A DNA stretch of 64,000 nucleotides from Citrus sinensis. Lineage: Eukaryota; Streptophyta; Magnoliopsida; Sapindales; Rutaceae. The notes beneath the pieces are model-generated. The model did not search any database, was not told the DNA's origin, and saw nothing but the letters and a program-made list of their open reading frames with translations. The stretch spans positions 44,667,001 through 44,731,000 of the forward strand of contig NC_068558.1 in the NCBI RefSeq assembly GCF_022201045.2, given 5' to 3'. Shown here in pieces: positions 25,900 to 36,789 of the stretch (positions are counted from its first letter, which is position 1; each line of letters starts with the position of its first letter). The translations under genes were made by a program, and so were the position numbers.

Positions 25900-27420
25900 T
25901 TAAAACCAATTTTTTTTTATGAGCTCTTCATCTACATCATTATCTGTTAATTCATCATTATTACATTACTCTTCAAATAATTCATAATTTAAATAATTTA
26001 TAGGATTATTAAGTATTAACTCTATAATTTTTTTTCTCTGTTATTAAGTAAAATTTTCTATTTATCTACATTTAAATTTTCTATAATAGCCATATGTATT
26101 TCTATTTCTTCTTCATTTGCTTCTAATTCTATATTACTTCTTTTTCTATAATTACTAAATATTTGTGTTAATTGATTATACCTATTTATATATGTGTATC
26201 TAGTCTTTAGTACTACTAACATTTTATCTTGTTCTATTTTAGGTAACGTCCAATTTAATCCATTTAGTTCATTTTTATTCAATTTCGTAGGTACTATCAT
26301 TTCTACATATTGACTTTAAAACAGTCTACAATATTTTGACTTTTAAATCTGAATTTTTTTATAATATTTATTATATAGTTTTCCTAAAAAAAAGGTTTTT
26401 ATTCTAAGGTTTTATCCTTTAATCTATAGACTTGTCTTAACATGTTTACAAAATTCATTTATATCTATGTCTATATTAAGTGTACTGCTACTTTATTTTT
26501 TAAGTTTATCTTTGCACTGGCTATTTGTGCTTATTCATTTCCATATAATCTACTGTCATATAAATATATATGTATGTGCTTTTTGTGTCTAATCCTTCTA
26601 TTGGTTTTGTGTCTAATCCTTCTATTGGTTGACTAAAAATTCCTATAACTATAATTGCCATGTGTATGTATGTATAATTTTGTTTTCTAAGATAATCTCT
26701 TTATATTGGACTAATTAATGTAAATTGTTCTCATCTATTTGCTACCGCTAATTTATTTTCATTTGTATAAATTTATAAGATATTATTAATTTTTGACATT
26801 ATTCCCTTCGTTATATATTTTTTCTTTTTAATTTTTTAAAAGTATTTTTCTAATGATTTATCTGGGTCTTCTTCATCTATTTTGTCTTTTGTCCTCTCTA
26901 TTATTTGTTTACCTTTACTAGAAATCGACAATGATCTTCTAATTCTTTTTGCTAAAGCGACGTCTACACCATTATTTCTCGCTTGTTCCATTACTTTATA
27001 ATATTAATTTGGGTCCTAAGATATCCCTTATGTCTTTTTTTTCTAGGTATTAAAATTGGTCCTCCTAAATTTAATCTTTCAACCCCATTTGTCAATATAT
27101 CTAATTCCTTATCTAAACTATCAAATGAAATATTTAATTCTAGATGCAATAAGGATTCTTGCTTTTTTTTTTCTAAAGTCTTGAAAATTAGTTTCTAGTT
27201 TCTAATTTAATTAATCTATCATCTAAATCTTCTAATTTATTATAGATCTTAACTAATGATTTAATTATAGTATTAGCTAGTGCTTGTTATATATTATTAA
27301 TTTCTTGATTAAATTCTCAGGAACTATAACCTACTAGATTCATATTTGGCTACTTATTTCTTAATTTTGCTAAGGATTCTATTAGTTGTTTATTTAAACT
27401 CATTTACTTACAATTAATTT
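25900..27420 (-). pseudogene. Decayed endogenous pararetrovirus remnant (Caulimoviridae movement-protein-like)
   Basis: The minus strand of this AT-rich stretch can be read as broken pieces of one long Lys/Asn/Ile-rich coding region, interrupted by many stop codons and frame changes. The middle part (about 26660 down to 26400) has the pattern of the viral movement-protein family: a YIHMAIIVIG-type beta strand, then GLDT, then a YLYDSRL-type strand. An upstream basic helix-rich segment (about 27100-26850) and a downstream acidic segment (about 26300-25920) fit the regions next to the movement domain. No intact frame longer than about 80 codons remains, and I do not see the protease, reverse transcriptase or RNase H regions. 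The family assignment rests on pattern recognition alone. It is a dead fossil, not an active element. Confidence 0.5.
26581..26628. repeat. 24-bp perfect tandem duplication
   Basis: Two adjacent copies of a 24-base unit beginning TTTTGTGTCTAATCC lie inside the viral remnant. The length is a multiple of three, so in the viral reading direction it duplicates eight codons in frame. The two copies are identical. Confidence 0.8.
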
Positions 27421-29723
27421 TATTGAATCTAACTGTATTTATAAATCTCTTTGTGTATATTTAATAGTTTCTATTTTAATTATTAAACTTTCTGCAATAC
27501 TTTTAATTTCTAAAATACTCATTAAACCTAAATACTTAACATACCCATAACCAGAATTTAAAATATTATGTTTTACTCAACAAACCCGTCTTAATATATA
27601 TATATATATATATATATTTTAAAGGAACCCATCTTAATATCTATTATATCCTTATTGAACAAATTTATTACTATTTGTGCAAATTCTTTTTGATGACCTC
27701 TTCATCCTTTCTTCATCTCTATAATTACTTATGGATCTCTCTCCATTATTGCAAATGTTAAGGTTTCACTCTCTTATTTGTTTTCTCAATCTATTATTTC
27801 TTGTCCCATTAACCTTTGAATGTATTTTAACATAAATCACACCAAGAACAAAATCTTCCCCTTTGAATGGCTTTTCACATAAACCACACCAAATAACAAA
27901 ATCTTTTCCCACCACTTATTTTTACTATATTCTCACAAACGGATATATAAAACTTGACTAAAAAACATGTCCAGTAATAAGAAATTGGGTTAGGAAGAAC
28001 TTACTACCTAACTGGCTAAATCAAGCTTCCTCCAATCTTTACTCCAATAGCATATGAGAAAAAAGATTCAAATTGTATCATCTTTAAACTTAGAAGCAAG
28101 TCCATATCAAGCAAGCAAATAACTTTCGTTTCTATTGCACTTTCCTTCTTTCATTGACAAAGGACATCCTTTAAGTTGTTACTCTTTGTGATTCCAATCA
28201 ATTGAATAGCATTGAATATGATCCAATCAATGCCCCATTGGACAAAGTAAGTGGCCAATACAAAGGAGGTCAAGATGGGAAGAGTTTTTTTTTTTTTTTA
28301 TATAATTTAATCATATGATTTTGTCTATAATTATAATTTACTTTTGGAATATTTTATTAATAAAAAATTTATTAAAAAATAAGTTTAGTAAACATTTTGA
28401 TGGATTCATATTGCTTCACCCTTAATTAGTTTACAAAACCAAACCGGAGTTAAAGACTAACTAAAGCCAATGGTGAATAGAGGTTAAATGCTAATTTTTT
28501 TAATGGCCTTGTGAACAAGTAACTTGTCCTTGAAAGAAGGATCTTATTAGTTAGGTTGACACTTAGCCTCTCTTTTGCTCCCATTAGCAATGAGAATGAA
28601 TATTGGGGCATATATATGAACATGGGTCTATTCAAGAGCATATGCATGACAAACAAAGGACCTCAGGTTTTTCTCACCTCACTCAAATCCTTTAAAAGAA
28701 AATGAAAAAGAAAAATTACTTAATAACTTTTCTTTCTTTCTTTTTCATATTTTTCAAGTATAATGATGTATTTTAAGCAACAATAACTATATTTAATTAT
28801 TTTTTATTATGAAGTTAAACGTATATTAAATTTGAAAATTAATAACATTAGTATAGGGTTCTTTTTGCATAAAAGTGGCGGGTAATTTGGTCATGCGTCA
28901 TGAATTTACTAATTACTAACCATATGTAGGTGATCTTGTTGGCTGAAGTGGTTTTTTTTTTTTTTTTGGAAAAAAAATTAAGTGAGTGGACAAAGTTTAA
29001 TTAAATTCATTTTCTAGCTCCTTAATTGCCTAAAATTTGAATCCAACTGCTTGGCCACACACTCAGAGGATTGTTAACCGAAGAGTTTGTGAGAGACCTT
29101 TTTGTCTTATCAAACACATTCTAAATCGTCTTGGAAGATTATATTCATTATATAAATATAAGTTTTAAAAAAAAAAGGGAGAGAAATAACATTAGTGATA
29201 CCATAGTAAAATCAATGTAGGGCAAGGACGTTGTGATTGATTTATGTAATTACATAAGAGACTTGAAATAAAGTTTGCAATGGCCGATATCATTCAATCA
29301 GGGTTGAAACTCTGCTAGTAAACCTTAGCAAGTGCTGCTTGAAGCCATATTCAATTGATGGAACTATATTTGTCACATTGAAGATCATACACAAGCTGCT
29401 ATGAATATATACACAAACACGCACAAAAATAAGATGATTTAGTCGCGAGCCTCGTCTTCATAATCACCAGTACTCGAATGGCTCGATTATTATTATTATC
29501 ATTATTTTAAGAGGGTTCGTTCAGTGTAATGAAGTATGTGCATGTAGCCATCAGCGTTTGGCTGAGTAGAAAGCAACCAATGGGTAGCCGGTTAATTTTC
29601 AATGATACAAATTAATTAAGCCTTGAGCTGCACCAACGTAACGAAACACTTAAAATACGCCACGACAAGTGAGGAAGGTTTTCGCTTTCAGTAGCAAAAT
29701 ACTTAACATAAAGTAGTGATAGG
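27421..29723. other. Gene-poor intergenic DNA
   Basis: No gene is recognised. A (TA)n tract lies at about 27596-27618. The stretch 28949-29021 (A-rich, then GAGTGGACAAAGTTTAATT and TAGCTCC) resembles 53370-53432, so it is probably an old dispersed repeat. From about 29520 the sequence resembles the 3' flank of the peroxidase gene (see the duplication finding). Confidence 0.45.
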
Positions 29724-30169
29724 TAGGGATGGCAAAATACGGGTCCGGGTTTAGTTTTTTTAGATTCAGACTTAGATACTATTTTCTTTTTCCGGACCTG
29801 AATTTTAATCCGGATTTTTTTACTTGGGTCCGGATTCGGGTTCAACCCGAAAAAATCTGGGTTTTTGGATTTCGAGTTTTGAACCCGGATCAATGAATCA
29901 ATATCAATTTCTAAAATTTTAAAAATAAAAAATTAATACATTTTCAAGCAATAATACATCTAGATTAATCAATAAAATTAATTAAAAAATAATATTAAAA
30001 TTAGATATCTATGTCCGGGTTCTGGATGTCTGGGTTAACCTAAACCTGGACTCAGACCTGGATATATCCAGATTATTAAAATTTATTCCGAACCTAGATT
30101 TTTTTACATTTCGGTACGGATTGAACCCGGCCCGAGTTCGTCTGGGTCCGAATTATTTTACCATCCCTA
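29724..30169. mobile_element. hAT-type MITE, 446 bp
   Basis: The element starts TAGGGATGGCAAAATAC and ends with the inverted copy ATTTTACCATCCCTA. It is flanked by 8-base near-identical direct repeats, GTGATAGG (29716-29723) and ATGATAGG (30170-30177). The 8-base TSD and TAGGG ends are typical of hAT elements. The interior has repeated GGGTCCGG-type motifs and no transposase, so it is non-autonomous. Confidence 0.8.
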
Positions 30170-30874
30170 ATGATAGGATGTAGAGAAAAATGATAAAAAA
30201 AAATTTTCTCTCTCTACCCACTAACTTACTCTCTTTCCTTTTCTTTTTTATTTATCTCACTCATCATTCTCTCAATTTTTTTTCTACACCCAACATTTTC
30301 CTTTAAAATATGCCAAATCTTAGCGATTCCATAGTACTGTAGCACATGTGAACGAGCCGATCTTGTCACATGCATCTTTTTCGATAGGGCTGGCTAGCTA
30401 TTCGCCGCCATGACCTCATAATTTTCTTTTTCTTTTTTAATGTTTTTGAGTATTGAGACTCGAATCTCTCCCCGTCTTGAGAAATTAGAAGAGTGAGACA
30501 AACAAACGTTAATGCGCATTGAATTAATAGGAGATGATCAAATATCTAACGTGCATTTTCCTTTTATAAAGACTGAAGTATTGAAATTTGAAAAAGAAGG
30601 AAACAACTTGTCCATGTATTTATTTATTAATTATCAAATTGCCGTCTGCACCACGTGGCCAACAGCAGAGTTCAGTCTTGTTGTTTAGTGATATGAGGAA
30701 GAGGGCCAGCGCAAATGAGCAAATCCCATTGTCGAGACTGTTTGCACGTGGTTTTATGACGGTGGACTGAGACAGGTTTGAAGATTTGAAATCCTCGATA
30801 GCTGCGAGCCTTTTATTTTTTAAATTTAATACACAAATTAGGACATGATAGAAGAGAGGATAGAAGTCTCATGC

Positions 30875-30932
30875 ATATTAACCAAGTCTTTTAGGTGGAC
30901 TTCAAAGACATATTAACCAAGTCTTTTTAGGT
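30875..30932. repeat. 35-bp tandem duplication, second copy split by a SINE
   Basis: A unit starting ATATTAACCAAGTCTTT (30875-30909) is followed by a second copy from 30910. That copy is cut at 30932 by the SINE. Its remaining part continues after the SINE at 31251 and again after the Mutator-like element at 32121. Confidence 0.75.
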
Positions 30933-31250
30933 AACAATGGAACTTTGGTCGAAGTGAGAGAATTTTTACACTTAGAATAATGAGTACAAGAGTTCAAGTC
31001 TTTATAAAAATATTTATGGAGCTTAGTTACAATCCTTCCTCAATTATCAAATAATTAAGTGGAGCTAGTCTATTCCTCACGAAATGTGAGTAGAGTGGAC
31101 AGCCCTCGAATATTTGAGAGGGCTTGAAGAATTTAGGCAGCGCTTCAGAGGAGTATACGCCACGAAGAAGGTCCCAATTGTAGAATCTGTTTGTAAATAT
31201 TAATTGTAATACCTACAGTCCTGTATAACAGTATTCAAAAAAAAAAAAAA
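30933..31250 (+). mobile_element. tRNA-derived SINE with poly(A) tail and TSD
   Basis: The body of about 316 bp ends in a run of 14 A (31237-31250). It is flanked by a direct repeat of 16-18 bases, CCAAGTCTTTTTAGGT (left copy ends 30932, right copy 31251-31266). A pol III A-box-like TGGTCGAAGTGAG lies near 30955. The B box is GAGTTCAAGTC at 30990-31000, with the usual spacing of about 35 bases. It has no coding capacity. A second family member lies at 32426-32707 on the other strand. Confidence 0.85.
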
Positions 31251-31275
31251 CCAAGTCTTTTTAGGTGGATTTCAA

Positions 31276-32120
31276 GGATCCGGCTACGGTACTACAGCGG
31301 CACCGTGCCACTTCTTTTATTTTTTATGGTTGTGTTATTGTAAATTTTTATATAACCCCTTTCACTCATTTTTATTTAAGCTTTGCTTTATAAATATTAA
31401 GTTAATTTCTACTACATCCATATAAATATCTTAGTTAGCACCTTATATTATTTATTATTTATAAATTTTTATTCTATATTATACCTATATCACAATACCC
31501 CACTCTTTATAATTTTGAAATTAAATAATTAACAAGGAAAAGAACTGGATCGACCCAAACTCGTAAACCCAACCCGGATTCCGTTTCCATTTCCGGCCAC
31601 TCCATCAGCCAAGGTTGGTACCGATCAAAATATCGTGCGACGCCGATCATCTCCATGTCATATTTGTCGTAAAAAGAACCGGGTCAAACCGAACCCGCAA
31701 ACCCGACCCGCATGCCATTTCCATTTCCGGCCACTCCACCGCCCAAGGTTGGTGCCGATCGGAAGCTCGTGCAATGCCGGTCATCTCCATGCCATCCTTG
31801 TCGCCGGAAAGCATTCGAAAAGCTGTCAATCAAAGCCGTGAAAAGCCGCTTCAATTCGCCACGATTTTGTCGATTTCTGGTGACGCCACCACCTAAGTTT
31901 TGTTCCCCACAATTCCCTATGTCTTTTACGACCAACCACAGCCACCGAAGGAGCTGATTTGCCGTTGAAAGATTCACAGGTTTGAGAGAAATTAACTTAA
32001 TATTTGTAAAGTAAAGTTTAAATAAAAATAAGTGAAAGGGGTTATATGAAAATTTACAATAACACAGCCATAAAAAATAAAAGAAGTGGCGCGGTACCTT
32101 GTGGTACCATAGCCGAATCC
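31276..32120. mobile_element. Mutator-like element (MULE) with long inverted repeats and GC-rich cargo
   Basis: The terminal inverted repeats are about 130 bases long. The left begins GGATCCGGCTACGGTACTAC and the right, read inward, begins GGATTCGGCTATGGTACCAC. They stay alignable through a conserved GCCACTTCTTTTATTTTTTATGG-type block. A 9-base TSD, GGATTTCAA, lies at 31267-31275 and 32121-32129. The 845-bp element has no transposase. Its core (about 31535-31975) is clearly more GC-rich than its surroundings and contains two imperfect tandem copies of about 135 bases (each with CATTTCCGGCCACTCCA). That is the look of a Pack-MULE carrying a captured gene piece. The source gene is not recognised. 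Short open frames in the core are not supported as genes. Confidence 0.85.
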
Positions 32121-32425
32121 GGATTTCAAAGACATAAAAATCAAAAGGTAAGGAATTAGTAAATTTTATCGTGGAATTTGACTTAACAATAAGTATGCTT
32201 TATGATAATGAGCCAATGGCTCATTATAGCTGCTAGCTTTAAAACGGAAGAAGTATTATGCAATACTATTTTGACAATTTTTATTTAAATTACCAAGTGG
32301 GCATTAATCATCTGCAGCTTATCCATTATTCCTGCACGCAGGTGCAAGGATGCGTGATCATGGATTCGAGGCTGGTAAAAGAAAATTAAATTCGGAATTT
32401 TTTTTTAACAAAGTAACGTCTCAAT

Positions 32426-32707
32426 CTTTTTTTTGAAGTCTATTATATAGAAATATTACTGATATTGCATCAAATATTACAATTAATATTTATAATCATA
32501 TTTTATAATTAAAACACCGTCACACACTGAAATATTTTCCTATTTCACTCATATTTTATAAGAAAGAAACTGTCTTTATTCAATTATATTGATAATTAAG
32601 AGAGTACTAAAATTAACTCCTATAAAAATTTTATGAAGACTCGAACTCTTACACTCAATATTATAAGTATAAAATTTCTCCCATTGAACCAAAAATTCAT
32701 TGATAAA
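32426..32707 (-). mobile_element. Second copy of the SINE family, minus strand
   Basis: It is flanked by a perfect 12-base direct repeat TAACGTCTCAAT (32414-32425 and 32708-32719). On the minus strand it has an A box TGGTTCAATGGGAG (32679-32692), a B box GAGTTCGAGTC (32638-32648) and a poly(A) tail seen as poly-T at 32427-32434. The head aligns with the SINE at 30933 (shared GAG-AATTTTTACACTTA-type sequence and AGAGTTC-AGTCTT). It is slightly shorter than that copy. Confidence 0.8.
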
Positions 32708-33066
32708 TAACGTCTCAATATACTATTAGGTTGATGATCATCACATGCTTTACTCCATTAATTATATTTTATTTTTATTTTTAACGAATAATATATTTCG
32801 CCTTTGCCTAAAATAAGTGCTAAGTCACATTCAACGTAACTTTAGAGACTCCTTGGCTAGATGGCAATTGGAAAGCAACCCAGTCAAATTAATTCGATAA
32901 GAAAGGTAGCTGGTAGTTATAAACGTACAGCCTATCAATGATACAAATTAAGGCTTCAGCTGCACAAACACACCCACATCCTTAATTTATTCCGTGGTAC
33001 AATTATCAACAGATCTTAACAAACCCACAAGCCCAGCAGCAGACTAAATTGGCAATTACATTGACA

Positions 33067-34551
33067 TCAGATAGATGAATGCAACAAACTATCTGGATTA
33101 TTAATAACACTGCACTTCTTTCGAATCTCCCCTTGAGTGCCAGTGAGAACATTCATAGCTCCCATTCTCTTCATTGACTGAGCAAACTCGGTGAAGAACT
33201 TATCTTGGTTTCTCAACTCCATGACAATGTTTCTTGCTCCCTTATTGGTTAAAAGAGCAGCATCAGATTGGAATAGACCCTTGTTCTCGATAAGAATATC
33301 ATAGTAATGGCTGTCGAATTTTCGAAAACTCCCCGGGTCCAATTCGGCAGTAGTCGTTGTGTCGGCAAGGCTCTTGCATTTGGTTTTTAAGAATGCAGCG
33401 TATCGTGGGTCCAATGAAGGATCTTGATCTCCATTTCCTGTGAAATTGTAGAGCCTGTTGCTGAAGAAGGTGCAGTGCGAAACTCCGATTGTGTGGCCAC
33501 CTTAGATTAATAAATGCAAATTAATTAGATGTGAAGCATGGTTACATCTTTGTTATTTACTTAAATTAGTTGTAAAATTGGTGCGGTATATATATATTAT
33601 ATATATATAAATGCATACCTGAAAGGACTACAAGATCTTTGACAGTGAGACCTTTGTCGTTAAAATTTTTCTTGAGTTCACTGAAGTTGGCAAAAGGTGA
33701 AGGAAGCAGCAGATCGGCCTCAGCAGCTATGGACACACTGCCATCTCTTCTACCGGTGAGCACTTCCCACAGGTCCGGTTTTTGAAACTGCAAATGTTAT
33801 GGCACAATATTCATATAGACAAATCTCCGTCGTTTCAATAAACTGATGACCAAGCTAAAAAGACAAGGAAATGAAGCAGTGTTTTTTCATCTTTTCAGTA
33901 GATTATTAGAGTTGGTATTTGTCTATTTTTAGCTTGATCCGCATAATAAGATTTCATAGACACGCACAATACACACGCACATGTTCAAAGGAGATTTAGC
34001 TGATTAACGTAACTAAACTTACTTGGAATGAAACAGAATCCCTTGTAGCCAAAGCTACGATATCGGCACAAGAAACAATTCCTGGACACCTGCTCTCGAG
34101 CTCCGATTTAATCTCATTAATAACTTCGAAACCTCCCAAAGATAGATTCGGAACTGCATCCCTCTCTGCTTTGTTACCTGCAGTTGAGTTTATCAAAACC
34201 GACGCATCGCAACCCTGCAGAAATAAGTTAATCACAAGCTAATTAGATGGCTCAATGTAATATAGAAGCGCGCGTGCATCGATCAAATAATTTTGACGTT
34301 GAAGCTAATTAGCTGTAGTATTTAATTACCCTAACAAAGCAGTCATGGAAATGCATTCTGATAAGCTTGGCCGGCAAGTCAGGGTTACTGGCGGCATTTT
34401 TCCAGGTGATGCTCCTGACGATATCTTCAGCAGATTTACAGCTGTCCCTGTAGAAATTCTTCCTTAGCTCACCTCCTTGGCAAACCCCTATAATACCAAA
34501 AACTACTAAGCAAACTAACAAAAGAGACCCAGCCCCAGCGGCTTTCTTCAT
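33067..34551 (-). CDS. Secretory class III peroxidase
   Basis: Four exons, 34330-34551, 34023-34214, 33619-33787 and 33067-33500, give 338 aa, the usual length and exon number of the family. A signal peptide covers about residues 1-26 (hydrophobic [17 protein letters not shown]). The distal haem site is RMHFHDCF with Arg65 and His69. Calcium and disulfide motifs follow (GCDASVL). The proximal haem ligand is His197 in [12 protein letters not shown]. Conserved Cys residues are present. Family knowledge: these secreted enzymes use H2O2 to oxidise phenolics in cell-wall lignification, suberisation and defence. The sequence resembles the peroxidase 3/27/39 group, but I cannot fix an orthologue. 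Intron 3 contains a palindromic (TA)n tract at 33588-33610. The gene appears intact and functional. Its flanks are duplicated at 29,520-32,390. Confidence 0.95.
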
Positions 34552-36166
34552 CTTTAATTCACTAGTTACTAAGAGAAATGAGTTTAACGCTGCAAGCTTA
34601 CTTATCTCTAGCTACCTCTCACTATGTTTTTATACACTTGCAGCCAGAGAAAGAGGCAAGTGGCAGTTGGGTTTCATTATTCAATGCATCCACTCTCACT
34701 TTTAATATATATATATATTTTTTACTGCGAAGTATCTTAGGAATGACTTCAATCGTGAGAGATACTTTTAAGTTTATACCGTAATTTAAATTAAAAATCT
34801 CCGCTCAAATTAAAAAATATAAATTATCCCAATAAAAATGACTTTCGTGTTACTCGAATTAAAAAATAAATTCAATTAAATCATTTAAAGAGATTTTATT
34901 GCAAGTGAAACTAATACTTTATTAGTTTTTAATATTTCTCTTGTCAAACTAGAGGCTATCTCAATCTAGGAGGCTATCTCCTGTCTAATTTTGTATCCAA
35001 ATTCTACGAATTTTGTTCGGGTCGACGTAGCATTAATGTAACACGTGTGAAGGGATCTTAATTATCCAAAAGCAACTTTAACCTACTCTGCAGAAAAGCT
35101 ATGCATAATTTACAGAAAGAAAGGCAGTGAGGGGTCGGTTTCGTCATATACTATTCCGAGATGGGTAGCCCCCTAGCCGCGACCGTTTACTTTTGAATTT
35201 TTTATTTTTATTTTTTTAAATTATCATAATCTATAGATACATTCACTCAAGTAAATAATTAAATTAAAACTCTGCATAAAGGAACTTGCACGACTACTCA
35301 GATCTAAAAAGAGAGGCAGAGTTTCTGCCAACTGCCATCATGGCGAGATGGCCAGCCGCCTGGCTGCGACCATTTCCTTTATAATTCTTTATGTTCTTAA
35401 TTATGTTAAGTCGCGTTAAACAAAAGTTAATGGACGTTTTAATTAATGGATGATGTTCAAATAACAAATATTTAACATGCATTTTCCTTTTTTTGAGAAT
35501 CAAATGTAAGACCAATCTTATCACATTATCAATTATTGTCGTCTATCCACCACGCAAGTGGCCAGAAAATCAAAACAAACATGTAAAAGTAAATAATGCG
35601 AAGCCAGCTGGTCATCTTACAGGGGTGGCGACCCACCGACTGACCCCATCTTTATTATTACTACTCATTATGGTTTGACTGGACGGTAATTTAATGCTCG
35701 AGAGTTCCATAGAAAACACCCGTATAGCCACTATCCAGAGTCGTCTTCTTCTTCCTCGACAATTAAATGGGCTAAAAGTAAATGGCATCCAATCGGACGG
35801 AGTTTAAATGATGATAATGCTCCTGTCATTCATGCACGTGGCTTCATTTTTTGTCGCTGGGATTGGAGGGCAGTCCAGTGGCGGAACCAGAAAAAAATAA
35901 ACAATCGGAAAATGTTATAATTAATGAAATTGAAATTCTATAATGTTTTACGTTGGGCCTCTTTAAGTTGAAAAATTTATGCTGAATCTAATCTAAGTTT
36001 ATACTTTCTCGGCATTATGGTAATTGTCTTTTGCCCTTTAATTTTATTGATTAAATTTATGACTGCTTCATTTCAGGGTCCCTCAAGTCTTAAACAGAAA
36101 ATCCCGATTCCGCTCCTGAATGTAGGTTTGATGAAGTGTGTTCGCTGCAGGAGTAGGCATATTATT
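34552..36166. other. Peroxidase upstream region
   Basis: It holds the promoter of the minus-strand peroxidase. A GATGGGTAGCCCCCTAGCCG block at about 35161 and a similar GAGATGGCCAGCCGCCTGGC block at about 35345 form an internal duplication. The stretch 35155-35850 matches 30380-30775. No gene is seen. Confidence 0.45.
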
Positions 36167-36780
36167 GGGTAATTTTTAAAAATCTCCCCTGAAGTTTGGG
36201 CTCATTGCAAGTAGATGGCGAGAATCTATTTATTTATAAAAAATCTCCTACCATCAGTTAATTTTAACATTGACAGTTAATTGACTGTGCAAAAATAATA
36301 TTACCCTTAACAACAGTTTGTAGACGGAAATAACTAAAAAAAAACTAAAATTATTGGCTATTTTATCCTTTTTAAATTATTGATATTTTCTTAAAGTTCA
36401 TACAAAAAAGATAAAATTAAAAATTTGAAAAATTATCTTTAAATTATTGATATTTCCTTGAAGTTTTTACAAGAAAGATAAAATTAAAAACTTGAAAATG
36501 AAATAATCATAATCTTTACCTATGATAGTGTAAATATTTGGAATTGACAAGGATAAAATTGTTAAAAAATATGGTTTGTACTTTTCGCGCCAACAATTTT
36601 AATTTTTTTTTAGTTATGTCAGTCTACAAACTGTTATTAAGGGCAATATTATTTTTGCACAATCAACTAACGGTCAATGTTAAAATTAACTGATGGTAAG
36701 AGATTTTTTACAAATAAATAAATTTTCGCCATCTACTTACAATAAGCCCAAATCTCATGGGAGGTTTTTAAAAATTACCC
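36167..36780. mobile_element. MULE-type MITE, 614 bp
   Basis: The ends are GGGTAATTTTTAAAAA and its inverse TTTTTAAAAATTACCC, with arms alignable for over 150 bases (both contain GTCTACAAACTG-type and GCAAAAATAATATT-type blocks). A perfect 9-base TSD, CATATTATT, lies at 36158-36166 and 36781-36789. There is no coding capacity. Confidence 0.88.
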
Positions 36781-36789
36781 CATATTATT

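Noticed and set aside
31615..31977. Several overlapping open frames on both strands in the MULE core
   Set aside because: They arise from GC-rich tandem repeats, overlap on both strands, lack family signatures and lie inside a defined transposon.
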